This document shows, piece after piece, positions 29,359-38,942 of a stretch of 64,000 nucleotides of DNA (within the stretch, counting starts at the first letter, position 1; each line of letters opens with the position of its first letter). The stretch comes from Oceanobacillus sojae (GTDB lineage: Bacteria > Bacillota > Bacilli > Bacillales > Amphibacillaceae), in assembly GCF_900162665.1 (NCBI RefSeq), contig NZ_LT727809.1, forward strand, positions 455,229-519,228, given 5' to 3'. The notes below the pieces were generated by a model that was not told where the DNA came from, made no database searches, and was given only the letters and a program-made list of their open reading frames with translations. The position numbers and the translations under genes are program-made.

Positions 29359-30354
29359 ATGGAAGGAGAAATTTTAATGCCGCTTATCATTATAGCGGTC
29401 ATCGTTATTGCTTTAGCAATTTTATTTACTTTTGTTCCAGTTGCACTATGGATTAGTGCCCTGGCTGCCGGGGTAAAAATCAGTATCTTTACACTAATTG
29501 GTATGCGTCTGCGTCGGGTTGTGCCAAATCGTGTTATTAACCCGCTTATTAAAGCACATAAAGCCGGGATAGATGTAAAAACCAACCAGCTGGAAAGTCA
29601 CTATCTGGCCGGCGGTAATGTAGACAGGGTGGTAAACGCGCTTATTGCTGCTCAGCGTGCAAATATTGATTTATTATTTGAACGTGCAGCTGCGATCGAC
29701 TTAGCAGGCCGTGACGTATTAGAAGCTGTACAAATGAGTGTAAACCCGAAAGTAATTGAAACACCATTTATTGCAGGTATTGCAATGGACGGTATTGAAG
29801 TAAAAGCATTAGCAAGAATTACAGTACGTGCAAATATTGACCGCTTAGTCGGTGGTGCTGGTGAAGAAACAATTATTGCTCGTGTCGGTGAAGGTGTAGT
29901 AAGTACAATCGGTAGTTCTGATGCACATACACAGGTACTTGAGAATCCGGATTCCATCTCTGAAAATGTATTAAGTAAAGGCTTGGACTCTGGAACAGCG
30001 TTTGAAATCTTATCGATTGATATCGCCGATGTGGATATTGGTAAAAATATCGGTGCGATGCTTCAAACGGATCAAGCTGAGGCAGATAAGAATATTGCGC
30101 AGGCAAAAGCCGAAGAACGTCGTGCAATGGCTGTTGCGCAAGAGCAGGAAATGGTTGCCCGCGTACAAGAAATGCGCGCGAAAGTTGTGGAAGCAGAAGC
30201 CGATGTACCACTTGCGTTAGCGGAAGCATTGCGTTCCGGTAAAATGGGTGTCATGGATTATATGAACTATCAAAATATTGATGCTGATACAGATATGCGT
30301 GATTCTATCGGTAAGCTTTCTAAAGACAACAAGGATGACGACCAAAACAAGTAA
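29359..30354 (+). CDS. floA: Flotillin-like protein FloA
   Basis: 331 residues. N-terminal membrane hairpin (~8-45), then the long conserved body ([54 protein letters not shown]) and an Ala/Glu-rich coiled coil (~235-290). Scaffolds functional membrane microdomains and influences fluidity and signalling in B. subtilis. ATG follows AGGAGGAAG; 24 bp after nfeD, same operon. Confidence 0.97.
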   Translation: MEGEILMPLIIIAVIVIALAILFTFVPVALWISALAAGVKISIFTLIGMRLRRVVPNRVINPLIKAHKAGIDVKTNQLESHYLAGGNVDRVVNALIAAQRANIDLLFERAAAIDLAGRDVLEAVQMSVNPKVIETPFIAGIAMDGIEVKALARITVRANIDRLVGGAGEETIIARVGEGVVSTIGSSDAHTQVLENPDSISENVLSKGLDSGTAFEILSIDIADVDIGKNIGAMLQTDQAEADKNIAQAKAEERRAMAVAQEQEMVARVQEMRAKVVEAEADVPLALAEALRSGKMGVMDYMNYQNIDADTDMRDSIGKLSKDNKDDDQNK

Positions 30355-30402
30355 TAAAAATAGGATGTTCAAACATTAAAACGACAAAAAAGGAGGGGGC
30401 AT

Positions 30403-30942
30403 ATGGACTGGATATTCGATAATTTATTTCTTGTTATTATCATTATTTCCGGATTAATCACTTTTCTGGGTGATTCGAAAAGGAAACAAGAAGAACAGAA
30501 AAAAAAGCAGTCTACACCTCCACAAAATCAGACGCAGTCCAGACAAAGTCAGCAGCGATCACCTCAAGAGATGAGAACGAGACAGCAAACTCAAAGAAAG
30601 AGGGAGCAGCCTCGTGCAGAACGGAAAGTCTATCGAGAAGGAGCACGTCCGGATATTTCTGCCGGGAGCATTGAAGAACAGCAGAAAAAACAAATGGATC
30701 GTTTGGCAAATCGATATCAGACTTCTTCTCAAAAAGATATAGAGAATACGGAGCAAAAGTTCAAAGATCTGATTGTGAATCGTAATGTTGAAGAAGAAAA
30801 TCCAGGGAAACGTGAAATGAAAAGACGTATCTCCGGGAATCTGGACGGAAAAGGATTAGTAAACGGAATTATTATGGCGGAGGTTCTTGGATCTCCCCGT
30901 GCTAAACAGCCGTATAGAAGTATCGTGCAAAAAAGAAAATAA
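30403..30942 (+). CDS. Membrane-anchored Gln/Lys-rich protein, unknown function
   Basis: 179 residues. One N-terminal helix (IFDNLFLVIIIISGLITFLG, ~4-23) then a highly charged Gln-, Lys- and Arg-rich tail predicted to be cytoplasmic and mostly disordered. A conserved-looking segment ends the protein (LVNGIIMAEVLGSPRAKQPY). AAAGGAGGGGG precedes the ATG. It fills the slot between floA and yqfC, where B. subtilis has the short yqfB, but no similarity is evident. A fragment of the dispersed repeat end (GGATGTTCAAA) lies in the 48-bp gap before it. Confidence 0.75.
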   Translation: MDWIFDNLFLVIIIISGLITFLGDSKRKQEEQKKKQSTPPQNQTQSRQSQQRSPQEMRTRQQTQRKREQPRAERKVYREGARPDISAGSIEEQQKKQMDRLANRYQTSSQKDIENTEQKFKDLIVNRNVEEENPGKREMKRRISGNLDGKGLVNGIIMAEVLGSPRAKQPYRSIVQKRK

Positions 30943-30952
30943 AATCACATTT

Positions 30953-31000
30953 ATACCCTGATTGACATAGATATGTCAATCAGGGTATTTCTTTGTTTAC
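30953..31000 (+). terminator. Strong hairpin terminator after the floA operon
   Basis: A 17-bp perfect stem: ATACCCTGATTGACATA (30953-30969) and its complement (30972-30988), 2-base loop, then TTCTTTG. It ends the nfeD-floA transcript. Confidence 0.8.
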
Positions 31001-31003
31001 AGA

Positions 31004-31154
31004 GGATATTCAAAAAGTACTCAAATGATAAGCTGCGAATCTCTGCGTTGACATGATTTTTTCGATACTCACGTATTCAAAAACATACGCTCCGTTCGAA
31101 AAAATCATGTCGCCTTGACCTTCTTGCTTCTAATTCGGCACTTTTTGAATACTA
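31004..31154. repeat. Dispersed miniature repeat, copy 2
   Basis: Starts GGATATTCAAAAAGTAC and ends CACTTTTTGAATACT. Internal dyad GACATGATTTTTTCGA / TCGAAAAAATCATGTC. A further loose left end GGATATTCAAAAG begins at 31165. Internal phrases GATAAGCTGCGAATCTCTGC and CTTCTTGCTTCTAATTCGG recur inverted in copy 3 (38301-38384). No gene lies in 30943-31247 besides this element and the hairpin before it. Confidence 0.82.
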
Positions 31155-31247
31155 ACTAAAAGAGGATATTCAAAAGTTTTCTTTCACCCTAAAACTGGTT
31201 CTGTTCAAGAGATACTTTACATATGTATCAATGAGGGGGGATCATCA

Positions 31248-31547
31248 TTGAAAAAATGGCAACAAAGAATCCGTTCGCTTTTAATGGAGCAATTCTCTCT
31301 TCCATCCGATGTTGTTATGGAGATGCCGCGTATAACAATCATTGGACATTTGCATTTCTATATTGAAAATCATCAAGGTTTGGCCCTATATACAAATGAA
31401 GAGCTAAGATTAAAGGTAGCCAATGGTTTTGTATGTATCAAAGGGCACTCCTTTGTGCTTAAAATGATGCTGCCGAAGGAGATTATGCTGGAAGGAACCA
31501 TCTCAGAGGTACTCTTTTTAAATCATGAAGGCGGAAAAGAAGAATGA
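31248..31547 (+). CDS. yqfC: Sporulation protein YqfC
   Basis: 99 residues, TTG start after GAGGGGGG. Contains the YabP/YqfC domain (MEMPRITIIGHLHFYIENHQG, LRLKVANGFVCIKGHSFVLK). Made in the mother cell under sigma-E in B. subtilis, where it works next to yqfD; the function is not defined. A sigma-E-type promoter probably lies just upstream (CATATGTAT near 31220), but I cannot place it firmly. Confidence 0.88.
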   Translation: MKKWQQRIRSLLMEQFSLPSDVVMEMPRITIIGHLHFYIENHQGLALYTNEELRLKVANGFVCIKGHSFVLKMMLPKEIMLEGTISEVLFLNHEGGKEE

Positions 31548-31656
31548 TTTCTTCAGTATTAACAAGTCTGCAAAGAGTTTCTTTATGAAAAATAGGATCT
31601 TGTATAAGTACCATCATTGTATGAAAAGGATATGAGACGAGCCATAGGAGGTTGAA

Positions 31657-32874
31657 ATGAAAAAAGAAAATTCGCCAACTATACGTGCATACATTACTGT
31701 TCAAATTAGAGGAGCCAGGCCGGAATTGTTTTTACAAAAATGTGCCGGCAAGGGTATTTCTATTTGGGATGTTAAAAAAATAGAAGAGGACTGCTGTCAG
31801 GCTACTATCATGTTCAGGGATTTAGGGGCCTTACGAAAAATAAGAAGAAATTCTTTATATAAAGTTTCTTTTGTTGATCGAAAAGGCTTTCCGTTTTTCC
31901 TTTCAAGACTTTGTAAAAAAAGGTTTCTGATTATCGGTATTTTCATTGGCTTTCTCTTTTTTTTCGTTTTATCAAATTTATTATGGTCGGTTAAAATAAC
32001 TGGCGTTCCAAAAGAAATTGAAGAAAAAATAGAAACAGAGCTTGAAGCCTTTGGAATACATCCAGGTGTCTGGTTATTTTCTCTTGATACACCAAAAGAT
32101 ATACAGCGTCAGCTTTTAAATGAAGTACCTGAGCTGCTTTGGACGGGTGTGAATCTTCAGGGAACAACCCTGCACCTGGAGGCTGTTGAAAAAACAATCG
32201 TAGAGGAGCTGCCACCAGGGGAGCCGAGAAACTTAGTAGCAACGAAAAAAGGAATTATTACGAACATGTACGTTTCTAAAGGACGAGCTATGGTAAGTGT
32301 GAATGATTACGTTGTTCCAGGAAAAGTTTTAGTTTCCGGTAATTTAAATACAGAAGAAGGGGAAAATAATACAGATGCTGAAGAAAATCCGGGAAAGCCT
32401 ATTGCTGCAGAAGCAGAAGTGATAGCAAATACGTGGTATGAGGTTCATGTCAGTATTCCGCTTCGTTATCAGGCTGAAGAAATAACAGGAGAACAAAAAA
32501 AGAAGCATTATTTACGTTTTGGAGATGTTCAGCTGCCTTTCTGGGGATTCAAAGATCCGGATTTTATATATTCTCAGGAGGAACGGAGAGAACAGCCTAT
32601 TCATTTCTTTAAATGGGAGCTGCCTATATCGTATGTTTCTAAAAAAATAAGTGAGACGGAGAAAATAGAAGAACAAAGATCGAAAGAAGAAGCGATTGAA
32701 GCCGGAATTCAGCAGGCGAGAACACAATTGGAAAATGAACTTGGTCCGGAAGCCGTGATATTATCAGAAAAGATTTTACATGAACATACAGAGCATGGTA
32801 AAGTTGAATTAGTCTTATATCTTTCTGTAGAAGAAAATATTGTAAAAGAAGAACTTATAACTCAAGGAGACTGA
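31657..32874 (+). CDS. yqfD: Sporulation protein YqfD
   Basis: 405 residues. N-terminal cytoplasmic part (KCAGKGISIWDVKKIEEDCC), one strong membrane helix (~91-112), then a large extracytoplasmic region with a PVPR-like PPGEPRNLVATKKGIITNMY and a basic/acidic C-terminus. Stage IV sporulation family, mother-cell expressed in B. subtilis and engaging the forespore envelope. ATG follows AGGAGG. Its stop is 2 bp before phoH. Confidence 0.92.
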   Translation: MKKENSPTIRAYITVQIRGARPELFLQKCAGKGISIWDVKKIEEDCCQATIMFRDLGALRKIRRNSLYKVSFVDRKGFPFFLSRLCKKRFLIIGIFIGFLFFFVLSNLLWSVKITGVPKEIEEKIETELEAFGIHPGVWLFSLDTPKDIQRQLLNEVPELLWTGVNLQGTTLHLEAVEKTIVEELPPGEPRNLVATKKGIITNMYVSKGRAMVSVNDYVVPGKVLVSGNLNTEEGENNTDAEENPGKPIAAEAEVIANTWYEVHVSIPLRYQAEEITGEQKKKHYLRFGDVQLPFWGFKDPDFIYSQEERREQPIHFFKWELPISYVSKKISETEKIEEQRSKEEAIEAGIQQARTQLENELGPEAVILSEKILHEHTEHGKVELVLYLSVEENIVKEELITQGD

Positions 32875-32876
32875 TT

Positions 32877-33848
32877 ATGCCCGAAAACTTAGTGGATATT
32901 GATTTACAATTAGAAGGTGCCAATGAAGCACTCGCTTTATTCGGGGCCAATGATAAGCATCTTAAACAGCTGGAAGCTTTACTTGAAGTAGATATTATAT
33001 CCAGAGGCGAATTAATTCGTGTTTCTGGAGACGAGCAGGCAGTGCAATTGATACAAGAGATTCTCCTGACAATTTTGAGCGTTATCCGAAAAGGCCAAAC
33101 CATCTCAGAGCGAGATGTTGTGTATGCAGTAGAACTGGCGAAAAAAGGTAAAATAAAACAATTTGAAACCCTATTTGAAGATGAAATCACAAAAAATTAT
33201 AAAGGGAAATCAATCCGTGTAAAAACGCTTGGACAGAAGCAGTATATTCAGGCTATCAAGTCCAAAGACTTAGTATTTGGGATTGGCCCGGCTGGTACAG
33301 GGAAAACATATCTTGCTGTTGTTATGGCGGTTCACGCTATGAAAAATGGACTTGTGAAAAAGATTATTTTAACCAGACCGGCAGTAGAAGCAGGGGAAAG
33401 CTTAGGATTTTTACCAGGTGATTTAAAAGAAAAGGTAGATCCATATTTAAGGCCTCTTTATGATGCGCTGCATGATGTATTGGGCACAGAGCATACAGCC
33501 CGTTTAATTGAAAGAGAAACAATTGAAATTGCTCCATTGGCCTATATGCGCGGGAGAACATTGGATGATGCTTTTGTCATTTTAGACGAAGCTCAAAATA
33601 CAACACCGGCACAAATGAAAATGTTTTTAACCCGTTTAGGTTTTGGATCAAAAATGATTATTACTGGAGATATGACACAGGTGGATCTGCCCAGAGGAAT
33701 GACTTCCGGACTGAGAGTTGCAGAGCGTATGCTGTCTGCAATAGACGGACTGGCCTTTGTACACCTGCAGGCTGCTGATGTAGTCCGGCACCCGCTTGTT
33801 CAAAAAATTATAAATGCTTATGAAGCTGAAGACGGAAATGAAGGATGA
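32877..33848 (+). CDS. phoH: PhoH-like ATPase
   Basis: 323 residues. N-terminal KH-like part (LFGANDKHLKQLEALL), then the PhoH ATPase domain with Walker A GPAGTGKTYLAV (~136-147) and Walker B AFVILDEAQNTT (~230), plus ITGDMTQVDLPRG. Proposed RNA helicase/ATPase linked to ribosome maturation through the neighbouring ybeY; the reaction in Bacillus is not settled. Overlapping RBS with yqfD end, so co-translated. Terminator directly after. Confidence 0.94.
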   Translation: MPENLVDIDLQLEGANEALALFGANDKHLKQLEALLEVDIISRGELIRVSGDEQAVQLIQEILLTILSVIRKGQTISERDVVYAVELAKKGKIKQFETLFEDEITKNYKGKSIRVKTLGQKQYIQAIKSKDLVFGIGPAGTGKTYLAVVMAVHAMKNGLVKKIILTRPAVEAGESLGFLPGDLKEKVDPYLRPLYDALHDVLGTEHTARLIERETIEIAPLAYMRGRTLDDAFVILDEAQNTTPAQMKMFLTRLGFGSKMIITGDMTQVDLPRGMTSGLRVAERMLSAIDGLAFVHLQAADVVRHPLVQKIINAYEAEDGNEG

Positions 33849-33876
33849 GACAGGGAAAAGTCTCATCCTTGTTGTT
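33843..33876 (+). terminator. Terminator-like hairpin overlapping the phoH stop
   Basis: GGATGAGAC / GTCTCATCC, 9-bp perfect stem with 8-base loop and a weak T-rich tail TTGTTGTT. The left arm includes the phoH stop codon. Confidence 0.7.
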
Positions 33877-34089
33877 CATGAGAAGATCATTGTATTTCAA
33901 TCATACATATTTAGACATAATCTATTGGTGAGCAGGAATAATCGTCTAGAAATCAAATAAATGATATATATTATCTTTTCATCCAGTCGTTTTTCCTGTA
34001 ATTTGCAGCTGGAATCAATTTGGTCTTACAGATGATACAACATAATCATATGAATGCAGCCGGTAAAAATGCGTAATGAGGTGAAAGTG

Positions 34090-36216
34090 TTGAAAAATAG
34101 ATGGAGGAAAATACTCCCTTTTTTTAAAAAGAGACGAAAATCTCTCTTTGCAATTATTCCAGCTCTTATTATAGGGGCAGTCGTTTTTATAACATTATTA
34201 GATAATGTGCGCACCGATACATATGATATACAGCGTTTTGCTGTTTCTGAGGAAACCATACGTTCACCGATCACTATTGAGAATAAGCAGGAGACGGATC
34301 AGAGAATCCGGGAAGCTGTAGATGCTGTTCCTGACCGGTATAGTATTTCCGAAGAAGTTACGGAAGAAAGATTAAATTATATTAATGAAATCTTTGAAGC
34401 GGTATTTAAAGTGAAGGAAGAGCACGACGAAGATGCTGAAGATGCTATAGAAGATATTTATCAGGAAGAGGCAGTTGAACTAAAGGCCCTCCTTTCCGAA
34501 GAAATCAGCTCGGAAATTTCTGAAGACATATTTATTATACTGCTGCAGCAGCAGGATACTGCTCTGGAAGAAGCAGAAAAGCTATTTTCCGAAGCATTGG
34601 AAGAAGTGTTAAATAAGGGCATAAGAGTAGAGAATATACAATCTGGAATAACTAATGTAGAACGTGCTATATCTTATTCGGATTTAAATGAAGATCTGCA
34701 GGGAGCTCTAATCGAATTAGCGGACTTTGCTGTTGTGGAGAATTCCTTTTTTGATTATGAAGAAACAGCACAGGAGAAAAAGGATGCAGCAACACTTGTA
34801 GACCCTGTTATTATCCGGGCTGGAGAAACCATTGTCCGTGAAGGGCAGACCATTACAAATGAAATCTATGAACAACTGGAATTAGTTGGAGTATTATCAC
34901 AGGACGGTAATATTTACCCGATCCTTGCTTTAGGATTTTTGGCAGCTGTGATTGCTTACTTTTTCGGCTATGAAAGCTTTCAAATTGCTAAAAATAGAAA
35001 CTGGAGCATTCTTCCGATTATAGCAACCGTGCTGTTAAGTGCATTGGCAATCTTTATTATGAAGATTCAAAGTGTTTTCTTTGATCAGTCTAACGCACTG
35101 TATTTGGTTACACCGATTGCAGCTATTGCTATTTTATTAAAAATATTAATAAGTGATCGTACTGCCATACGGCTGAGCATTTTATATGCTATATTAGCTG
35201 CATTTATGTTTAATAACTATATTGCAGGGATGTTGCATGTAGAAGCTGCTATTTATTTTCTTTTCTCTCAGCTGGCAGCGATTGTATTAATGAAAAAAAT
35301 AAGCGAGCGTTTAGTTATTTTAAAAACAGCAATAGGGTTAATCCTTATTCATTCTGCTGTCATTATTTTATTTTTATTCCTGTCCTTTGAAAAATATACA
35401 TGGTTTGATGTGTTTTTATATATCGGCTTTGGTATTGCAGCTGCCTGCCTCTCTGCGATTTTGGCAATTGGAATATTGCCGTTATTTGAGAGCTTTTTAG
35501 GAACATTAACAGATATGAAGCTCCTGCAATTATCTAATCCTAATCAGCCGTTGCTGAAGAAGCTTCTGGTGGAGGCACCAGGAACATATCACCATTCTGT
35601 CATGGTCGCCAACATCAGTGAAACAGCATGTGAAGCAGTAGGAGCAAACGGTTTATTGGCTCGGGTAGGTTCTTACTATCATGATATTGGTAAAACAGTC
35701 CGGCCGGGATTTTTTATCGAAAATCAGATGAAGAATAAAAATCCGCATGACCTTCTGCCGCCAAAAGAAAGTGCAGATATTATTATCCGCCATACAACCG
35801 ATGGAGCAAATATGTTAAAAGCGCATAAAATGCCAAAGGAAATCATTGATATTGCGAAGCAGCACCATTCCAATTCTTTAGTTCAGTTCTTTTACGTAAA
35901 AGCGAAGGAGCTGAATCCTGAAACGGATGAAGCGGATTTCAGATATCCTGGACCAAAACCGGAAACCAAAGAGACAGCTATTATCTGTATTTGTGATTCT
36001 GTAGAGCCTGCTGTCCGCTCATTACAGGACCCGACGCCTGAGCAGATTGATTCCATTGTTTCGGCTATTATCAGCAGTAAAATTTCAGATGGACAATTAG
36101 ATAACAGTCCTTTAACATTAAGAGAGCTAAAAACCATTCAACATTCCATTTGCGATTCTTTAAAAGGAATTTTCCATTCCAGAATTCAGTATCCGAAAGA
36201 GGAAGGTGATAAATAA
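34090..36216 (+). CDS. pgpH: Cyclic-di-AMP phosphodiesterase PgpH (7TM-7TMR-HD)
   Basis: About 708 residues from TTG 34090, set by GAGGTGA five bases upstream; in-frame ATGs at 34054 and 34069 lack an RBS. One N-terminal helix, a large extracellular 7TMR-HDED domain (~45-280), seven helices (~285-480), then a cytoplasmic HD domain with HHSVMVAN, YYHDIGKTVRPGFF and QHHSN. PgpH degrades c-di-AMP to pApA; the membrane sensor part is regulatory. Start/stop overlap (TAATG) couples it to ybeY. Confidence 0.93.
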   Translation: MKNRWRKILPFFKKRRKSLFAIIPALIIGAVVFITLLDNVRTDTYDIQRFAVSEETIRSPITIENKQETDQRIREAVDAVPDRYSISEEVTEERLNYINEIFEAVFKVKEEHDEDAEDAIEDIYQEEAVELKALLSEEISSEISEDIFIILLQQQDTALEEAEKLFSEALEEVLNKGIRVENIQSGITNVERAISYSDLNEDLQGALIELADFAVVENSFFDYEETAQEKKDAATLVDPVIIRAGETIVREGQTITNEIYEQLELVGVLSQDGNIYPILALGFLAAVIAYFFGYESFQIAKNRNWSILPIIATVLLSALAIFIMKIQSVFFDQSNALYLVTPIAAIAILLKILISDRTAIRLSILYAILAAFMFNNYIAGMLHVEAAIYFLFSQLAAIVLMKKISERLVILKTAIGLILIHSAVIILFLFLSFEKYTWFDVFLYIGFGIAAACLSAILAIGILPLFESFLGTLTDMKLLQLSNPNQPLLKKLLVEAPGTYHHSVMVANISETACEAVGANGLLARVGSYYHDIGKTVRPGFFIENQMKNKNPHDLLPPKESADIIIRHTTDGANMLKAHKMPKEIIDIAKQHHSNSLVQFFYVKAKELNPETDEADFRYPGPKPETKETAIICICDSVEPAVRSLQDPTPEQIDSIVSAIISSKISDGQLDNSPLTLRELKTIQHSICDSLKGIFHSRIQYPKEEGDK

Positions 36217-36680
36217 TGATGATTGATTTTCAAGATGAAACAGGTGTTGTGGCTGACGGACATATAGAGCTTGTAGAGAAGCTTCTTACCTTTGCCGGAA
36301 AAGCGGAGAAGGTAGCTCCTGACGCGGAAGTTTCCATCAGCTTTGTGAATAATGAACAAATTCAGGTAATTAACAGAGACTATCGTGATAAAGATAAACC
36401 GACAGATGTAATTTCATTTGCGATGCAGGAAATGGAAGACGAAGAGCTGGAAATCGTCGGGGAAGGATTGCCTGTTGTACTGGGAGATATCATTATTTCG
36501 ATAGATAAAGCAAAAGAACAGGCAGAAGAATATAATCACAGCTTTGAGAGAGAGCTGGCCTTTTTAGCATTACATGGATTCTTACACCTGCTTGGGTATG
36601 ACCATATGAATGCGGAGGATGAAAAGAAAATGTTCCGCAGACAGGACGAAATACTAGGTGAATTTGGCATTGAAAGATAA
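36216..36680 (+). CDS. ybeY: Endoribonuclease / 16S rRNA processing factor YbeY
   Basis: 154 residues. Zinc site HGFLHLLGYDH (H-x3-H-x5-H) at about 126-136, and the conserved DKPTDVISFAM near 60. Needed for 16S 3'-end maturation and 70S quality control in bacteria studied. Starts within the stop of pgpH (TAATGATG; ATG 36219 is an equal alternative). The end overlaps dgkA by 23 bases. Confidence 0.96.
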   Translation: MMIDFQDETGVVADGHIELVEKLLTFAGKAEKVAPDAEVSISFVNNEQIQVINRDYRDKDKPTDVISFAMQEMEDEELEIVGEGLPVVLGDIIISIDKAKEQAEEYNHSFERELAFLALHGFLHLLGYDHMNAEDEKKMFRRQDEILGEFGIER

Positions 36681-37032
36681 AAAAAGCATTGTTGGATTCC
36701 GTTTTGCTTGGGCAGGGCTGAAAACGGTTGTGAAAAAGGAATCTAATTTTCAGCTGCATCTTACAGCAACAGCAATTGTAGTTGCATTAGGTGTCTTTTT
36801 CAAACTTTCTCTCATCGAATGGGCAGTTATTTTATTAACCATAGGTCTTGTGCTTATCACAGAAATGATAAACAGTGTCATTGAGCGGATTATGGATTTT
36901 ATTCAGCCGGACTATGATGAAAGAGTAAAGGAAATAAAAGATATTGCTGCAGGTGTCGTTCTTGTTACAGCCATTATATCTGTAGTAATCGGAATTCTTA
37001 TTTTCGGACCAAAAATAATGCAGTTTGTATAA
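36658..37032 (+). CDS. dgkA: Undecaprenol / diacylglycerol kinase DgkA
   Basis: Up to 124 residues. Three hydrophobic helices (~32-48, 52-70, 92-115) and the family motif ITEMINSVIERIMDF with the conserved Glu and Asn. In Gram-positives it phosphorylates undecaprenol, recycling the lipid carrier for wall synthesis. GTG 36658 is the longest start; AGGTGA at 36655 would better serve TTG 36664 or 36670. In B. subtilis cdd lies between dgkA and era; here it is missing. Confidence 0.92.
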   Translation: MNLALKDKKSIVGFRFAWAGLKTVVKKESNFQLHLTATAIVVALGVFFKLSLIEWAVILLTIGLVLITEMINSVIERIMDFIQPDYDERVKEIKDIAAGVVLVTAIISVVIGILIFGPKIMQFV

Positions 37033-37043
37033 TTTGATAATTA

Positions 37044-37083
37044 TTTACAAAAAGGGGTCCTGTAAGGGGCTCCTTTTTGTAAA
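37044..37083. terminator. Bidirectional terminator after dgkA
   Basis: TTTACAAAAAGG...CC paired with GG...CCTTTTTGTAAA, a long AT-flanked stem 11 bp after dgkA. The rest of the 319-bp dgkA-era gap shows no gene and no cdd remnant that I can see. Confidence 0.88.
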
Positions 37084-37351
37084 TAAAGAAGGGTGAAAGG
37101 CAGGTTGAAGATAGCCGCTCCAATAGATTCCATGGGAATACAATAACTTAAAACCATTTTAGCGTACATCTTCTTAGTAAAAACAGCTTTATTTAAACAT
37201 GAAGTGCTTATCTTAGGTGTTTTTAAACAATTCACTCAAAAAAACATTAAAATTGTATGTTTGTTAAAGGTTTTGTCGATATAGTGAAACGAACTTAAAA
37301 ATGTAGTATGATAAGAAGCAAGCAAACAATAGAAATTCGGAGGAACGCAGC

Positions 37352-38254
37352 ATGACAAATAATTTTAAATCAGGATTTATTGCAATTATTGGCAGACCAA
37401 ATGTGGGAAAATCAACTTTTATGAACCGGGTTATTGGTCAAAAAATAGCAATAATGAGTGATAAGGCGCAAACAACAAGAAATAAAATTCAAGGTGTCCT
37501 GACAACCAAGGAATATCAAATGATTTTTATTGATACACCTGGAATTCATAAACCGAAGCATCGATTAGGCGATTTTATGGTGCAGGTAGCAGAGAATACT
37601 TTAAATGAAGTGGATAATATTTTGTTCATGATTAATGCAGATGAAGGATATGGACGCGGAGACCAATACATCATAGACCTGCTGCAAAAAGTGAAACAGC
37701 CGGTCTATCTGGTAATTAATAAAATTGATAAAATTCATCCAGATAAACTCATGCAGCTGATTGACCAGTATAAGGACCTGCATTCCTTTGAAGAAATTAT
37801 TCCAATTTCTGCATTAGATGGAAATAATGTCAACCATCTGTTAGAGGTGGTTGCAGGGAAGTTGCCGGATGGACCACAGTATTATCCGGCGGATAAGGTA
37901 ACAGATCATCCGGAAAGATTCATTATTTCTGAGCTTATCCGGGAGAAGGTGTTACATCATACGAAGGAAGAAATTCCACACTCAATTGCTGTTGTTATCG
38001 AAAATATAGAGAAAAATGAAAATGAAAAATTATTAGTACAAGCAACGATTGTGACAGAAAGAAGCTCTCAAAAAGGTATTTTAATTGGTAAGCAGGGGAG
38101 CATGCTGAAAAAAATTGGCCAGCAATCACGTCGCGATATTGAAGCGTTGCTTGGCTCTAAAGTATATTTAGAGCTATGGGTGAAGGTGAAAAAAGATTGG
38201 AGAAACAGACAAAATCAATTACATGAATTTGGATTTCGACTTGATGAGTATTAA
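37352..38254 (+). CDS. era: GTPase Era
   Basis: 300 residues. GTPase motifs G1 [10 protein letters not shown] (~14-23), G2 near TTRNKIQG, G3 DTPG (~63-66) and G4 NKID (~127-130). The C-terminal KH domain carries [19 protein letters not shown]. Binds the 16S rRNA 3' end and acts in 30S assembly. ATG follows CGGAGGAA. Confidence 0.97.
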   Translation: MTNNFKSGFIAIIGRPNVGKSTFMNRVIGQKIAIMSDKAQTTRNKIQGVLTTKEYQMIFIDTPGIHKPKHRLGDFMVQVAENTLNEVDNILFMINADEGYGRGDQYIIDLLQKVKQPVYLVINKIDKIHPDKLMQLIDQYKDLHSFEEIIPISALDGNNVNHLLEVVAGKLPDGPQYYPADKVTDHPERFIISELIREKVLHHTKEEIPHSIAVVIENIEKNENEKLLVQATIVTERSSQKGILIGKQGSMLKKIGQQSRRDIEALLGSKVYLELWVKVKKDWRNRQNQLHEFGFRLDEY

Positions 38255-38300
38255 AGTATGCGCCTTTTTCATTGGGTTTTTAAGTACATCCACTTAAAAT

Positions 38301-38384
38301 GTATATTCAAAAAGAGACCGAATTAGAAGCAAGAAGTTCAACGCAGAGATTCGCAGCTTATCATTTGGGGCTTTTTGAACATCC
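38301..38384. repeat. Dispersed miniature repeat, copy 3 (short, inverted relative to copy 2)
   Basis: GTATATTCAAAAAG ... CTTTTTGAACATCC. Its inside (GACCGAATTAGAAGCAAG, AACGCAGAGATTCGCAGC) is the reverse complement of parts of copy 2 with the middle deleted. The 38255-38527 gap has no gene apart from this. Confidence 0.8.
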
Positions 38385-38527
38385 TCTTAAAGATGGTAAT
38401 TTTTTATACTCATGAAATGTTCAAATCGAACCAACCTATAAAAGAAGCGGGAAGTTAATGTCAGGGTATTTTTTTAAGCAATTGCTTTAGTCTTAGCAAA
38501 AAATAATTTGAAAGGCGGGGGTTTCTT

Positions 38528-38689
38528 GTGCTAGATGCAACATGGTATTTGTTTTGTCAAACAGGAAACATTGAAACCTATTTATTATTAAAAGAATTAG
38601 AGCAGCAAGGAGAATTAAACCCGGAAGTGAAACAAAAAGACCAGACCCGATCTTCTATGGCTGAGGGGTTAGATTTGCCATCTGTTTAA
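38528..38689 (+). CDS. yqzL: YqzL family small protein
   Basis: 53 residues, GTG start at 38528 after GGCGGGGG. The N-terminus MLDATWYLFCQTGNIETYLL fits the YqzL signature (B. subtilis-type LDFTW...SQTGNIDTYLL). Lies between era and recO, the family's usual place. Function unknown. Too short for routine ORF calling, so easily missed. Confidence 0.85.
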   Translation: MLDATWYLFCQTGNIETYLLLKELEQQGELNPEVKQKDQTRSSMAEGLDLPSV

Positions 38690-38710
38690 CCACACAAAAT
38701 ATTATTAGAT

Positions 38711-38892
38711 GATGTTCAAAAAGTCTAATAAAAATGACTCGGCGAATTTCTTCGTTAGCTTGCTTTTTCGTTGGGGTTGCGATTACTCACCCCATTAAGA
38801 TCGTTGCTCACGTATTTAAAAGCATACGCTGTGCTACTCAAAGCTGCGCTGCCTCGAACTTCTTGGTCCTTTTTATCACACTTTTTGAACTT
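38711..38892. repeat. Dispersed miniature repeat, copy 4
   Basis: Starts GATGTTCAAAAAGTCTAATA, ends CACACTTTTTGAAC. Shares AAAAATGACTCGGCGA, CTCACGTATTTAAAAGCATA and GAACTTCTTGGTCCTT with copy 1. It fills the gap between yqzL and recO. Confidence 0.83.
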
Positions 38893-38942
38893 GTATTATT
38901 ATATTTTTCTGTTCAAAACAAAGTGAGGCCGGGTGATTTAGA

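Noticed and set aside
30002-30254. Short plus and minus frames within the floA 3' part
   Set aside because: Shadows of the floA coiled-coil region, whose codon pattern keeps other frames open.
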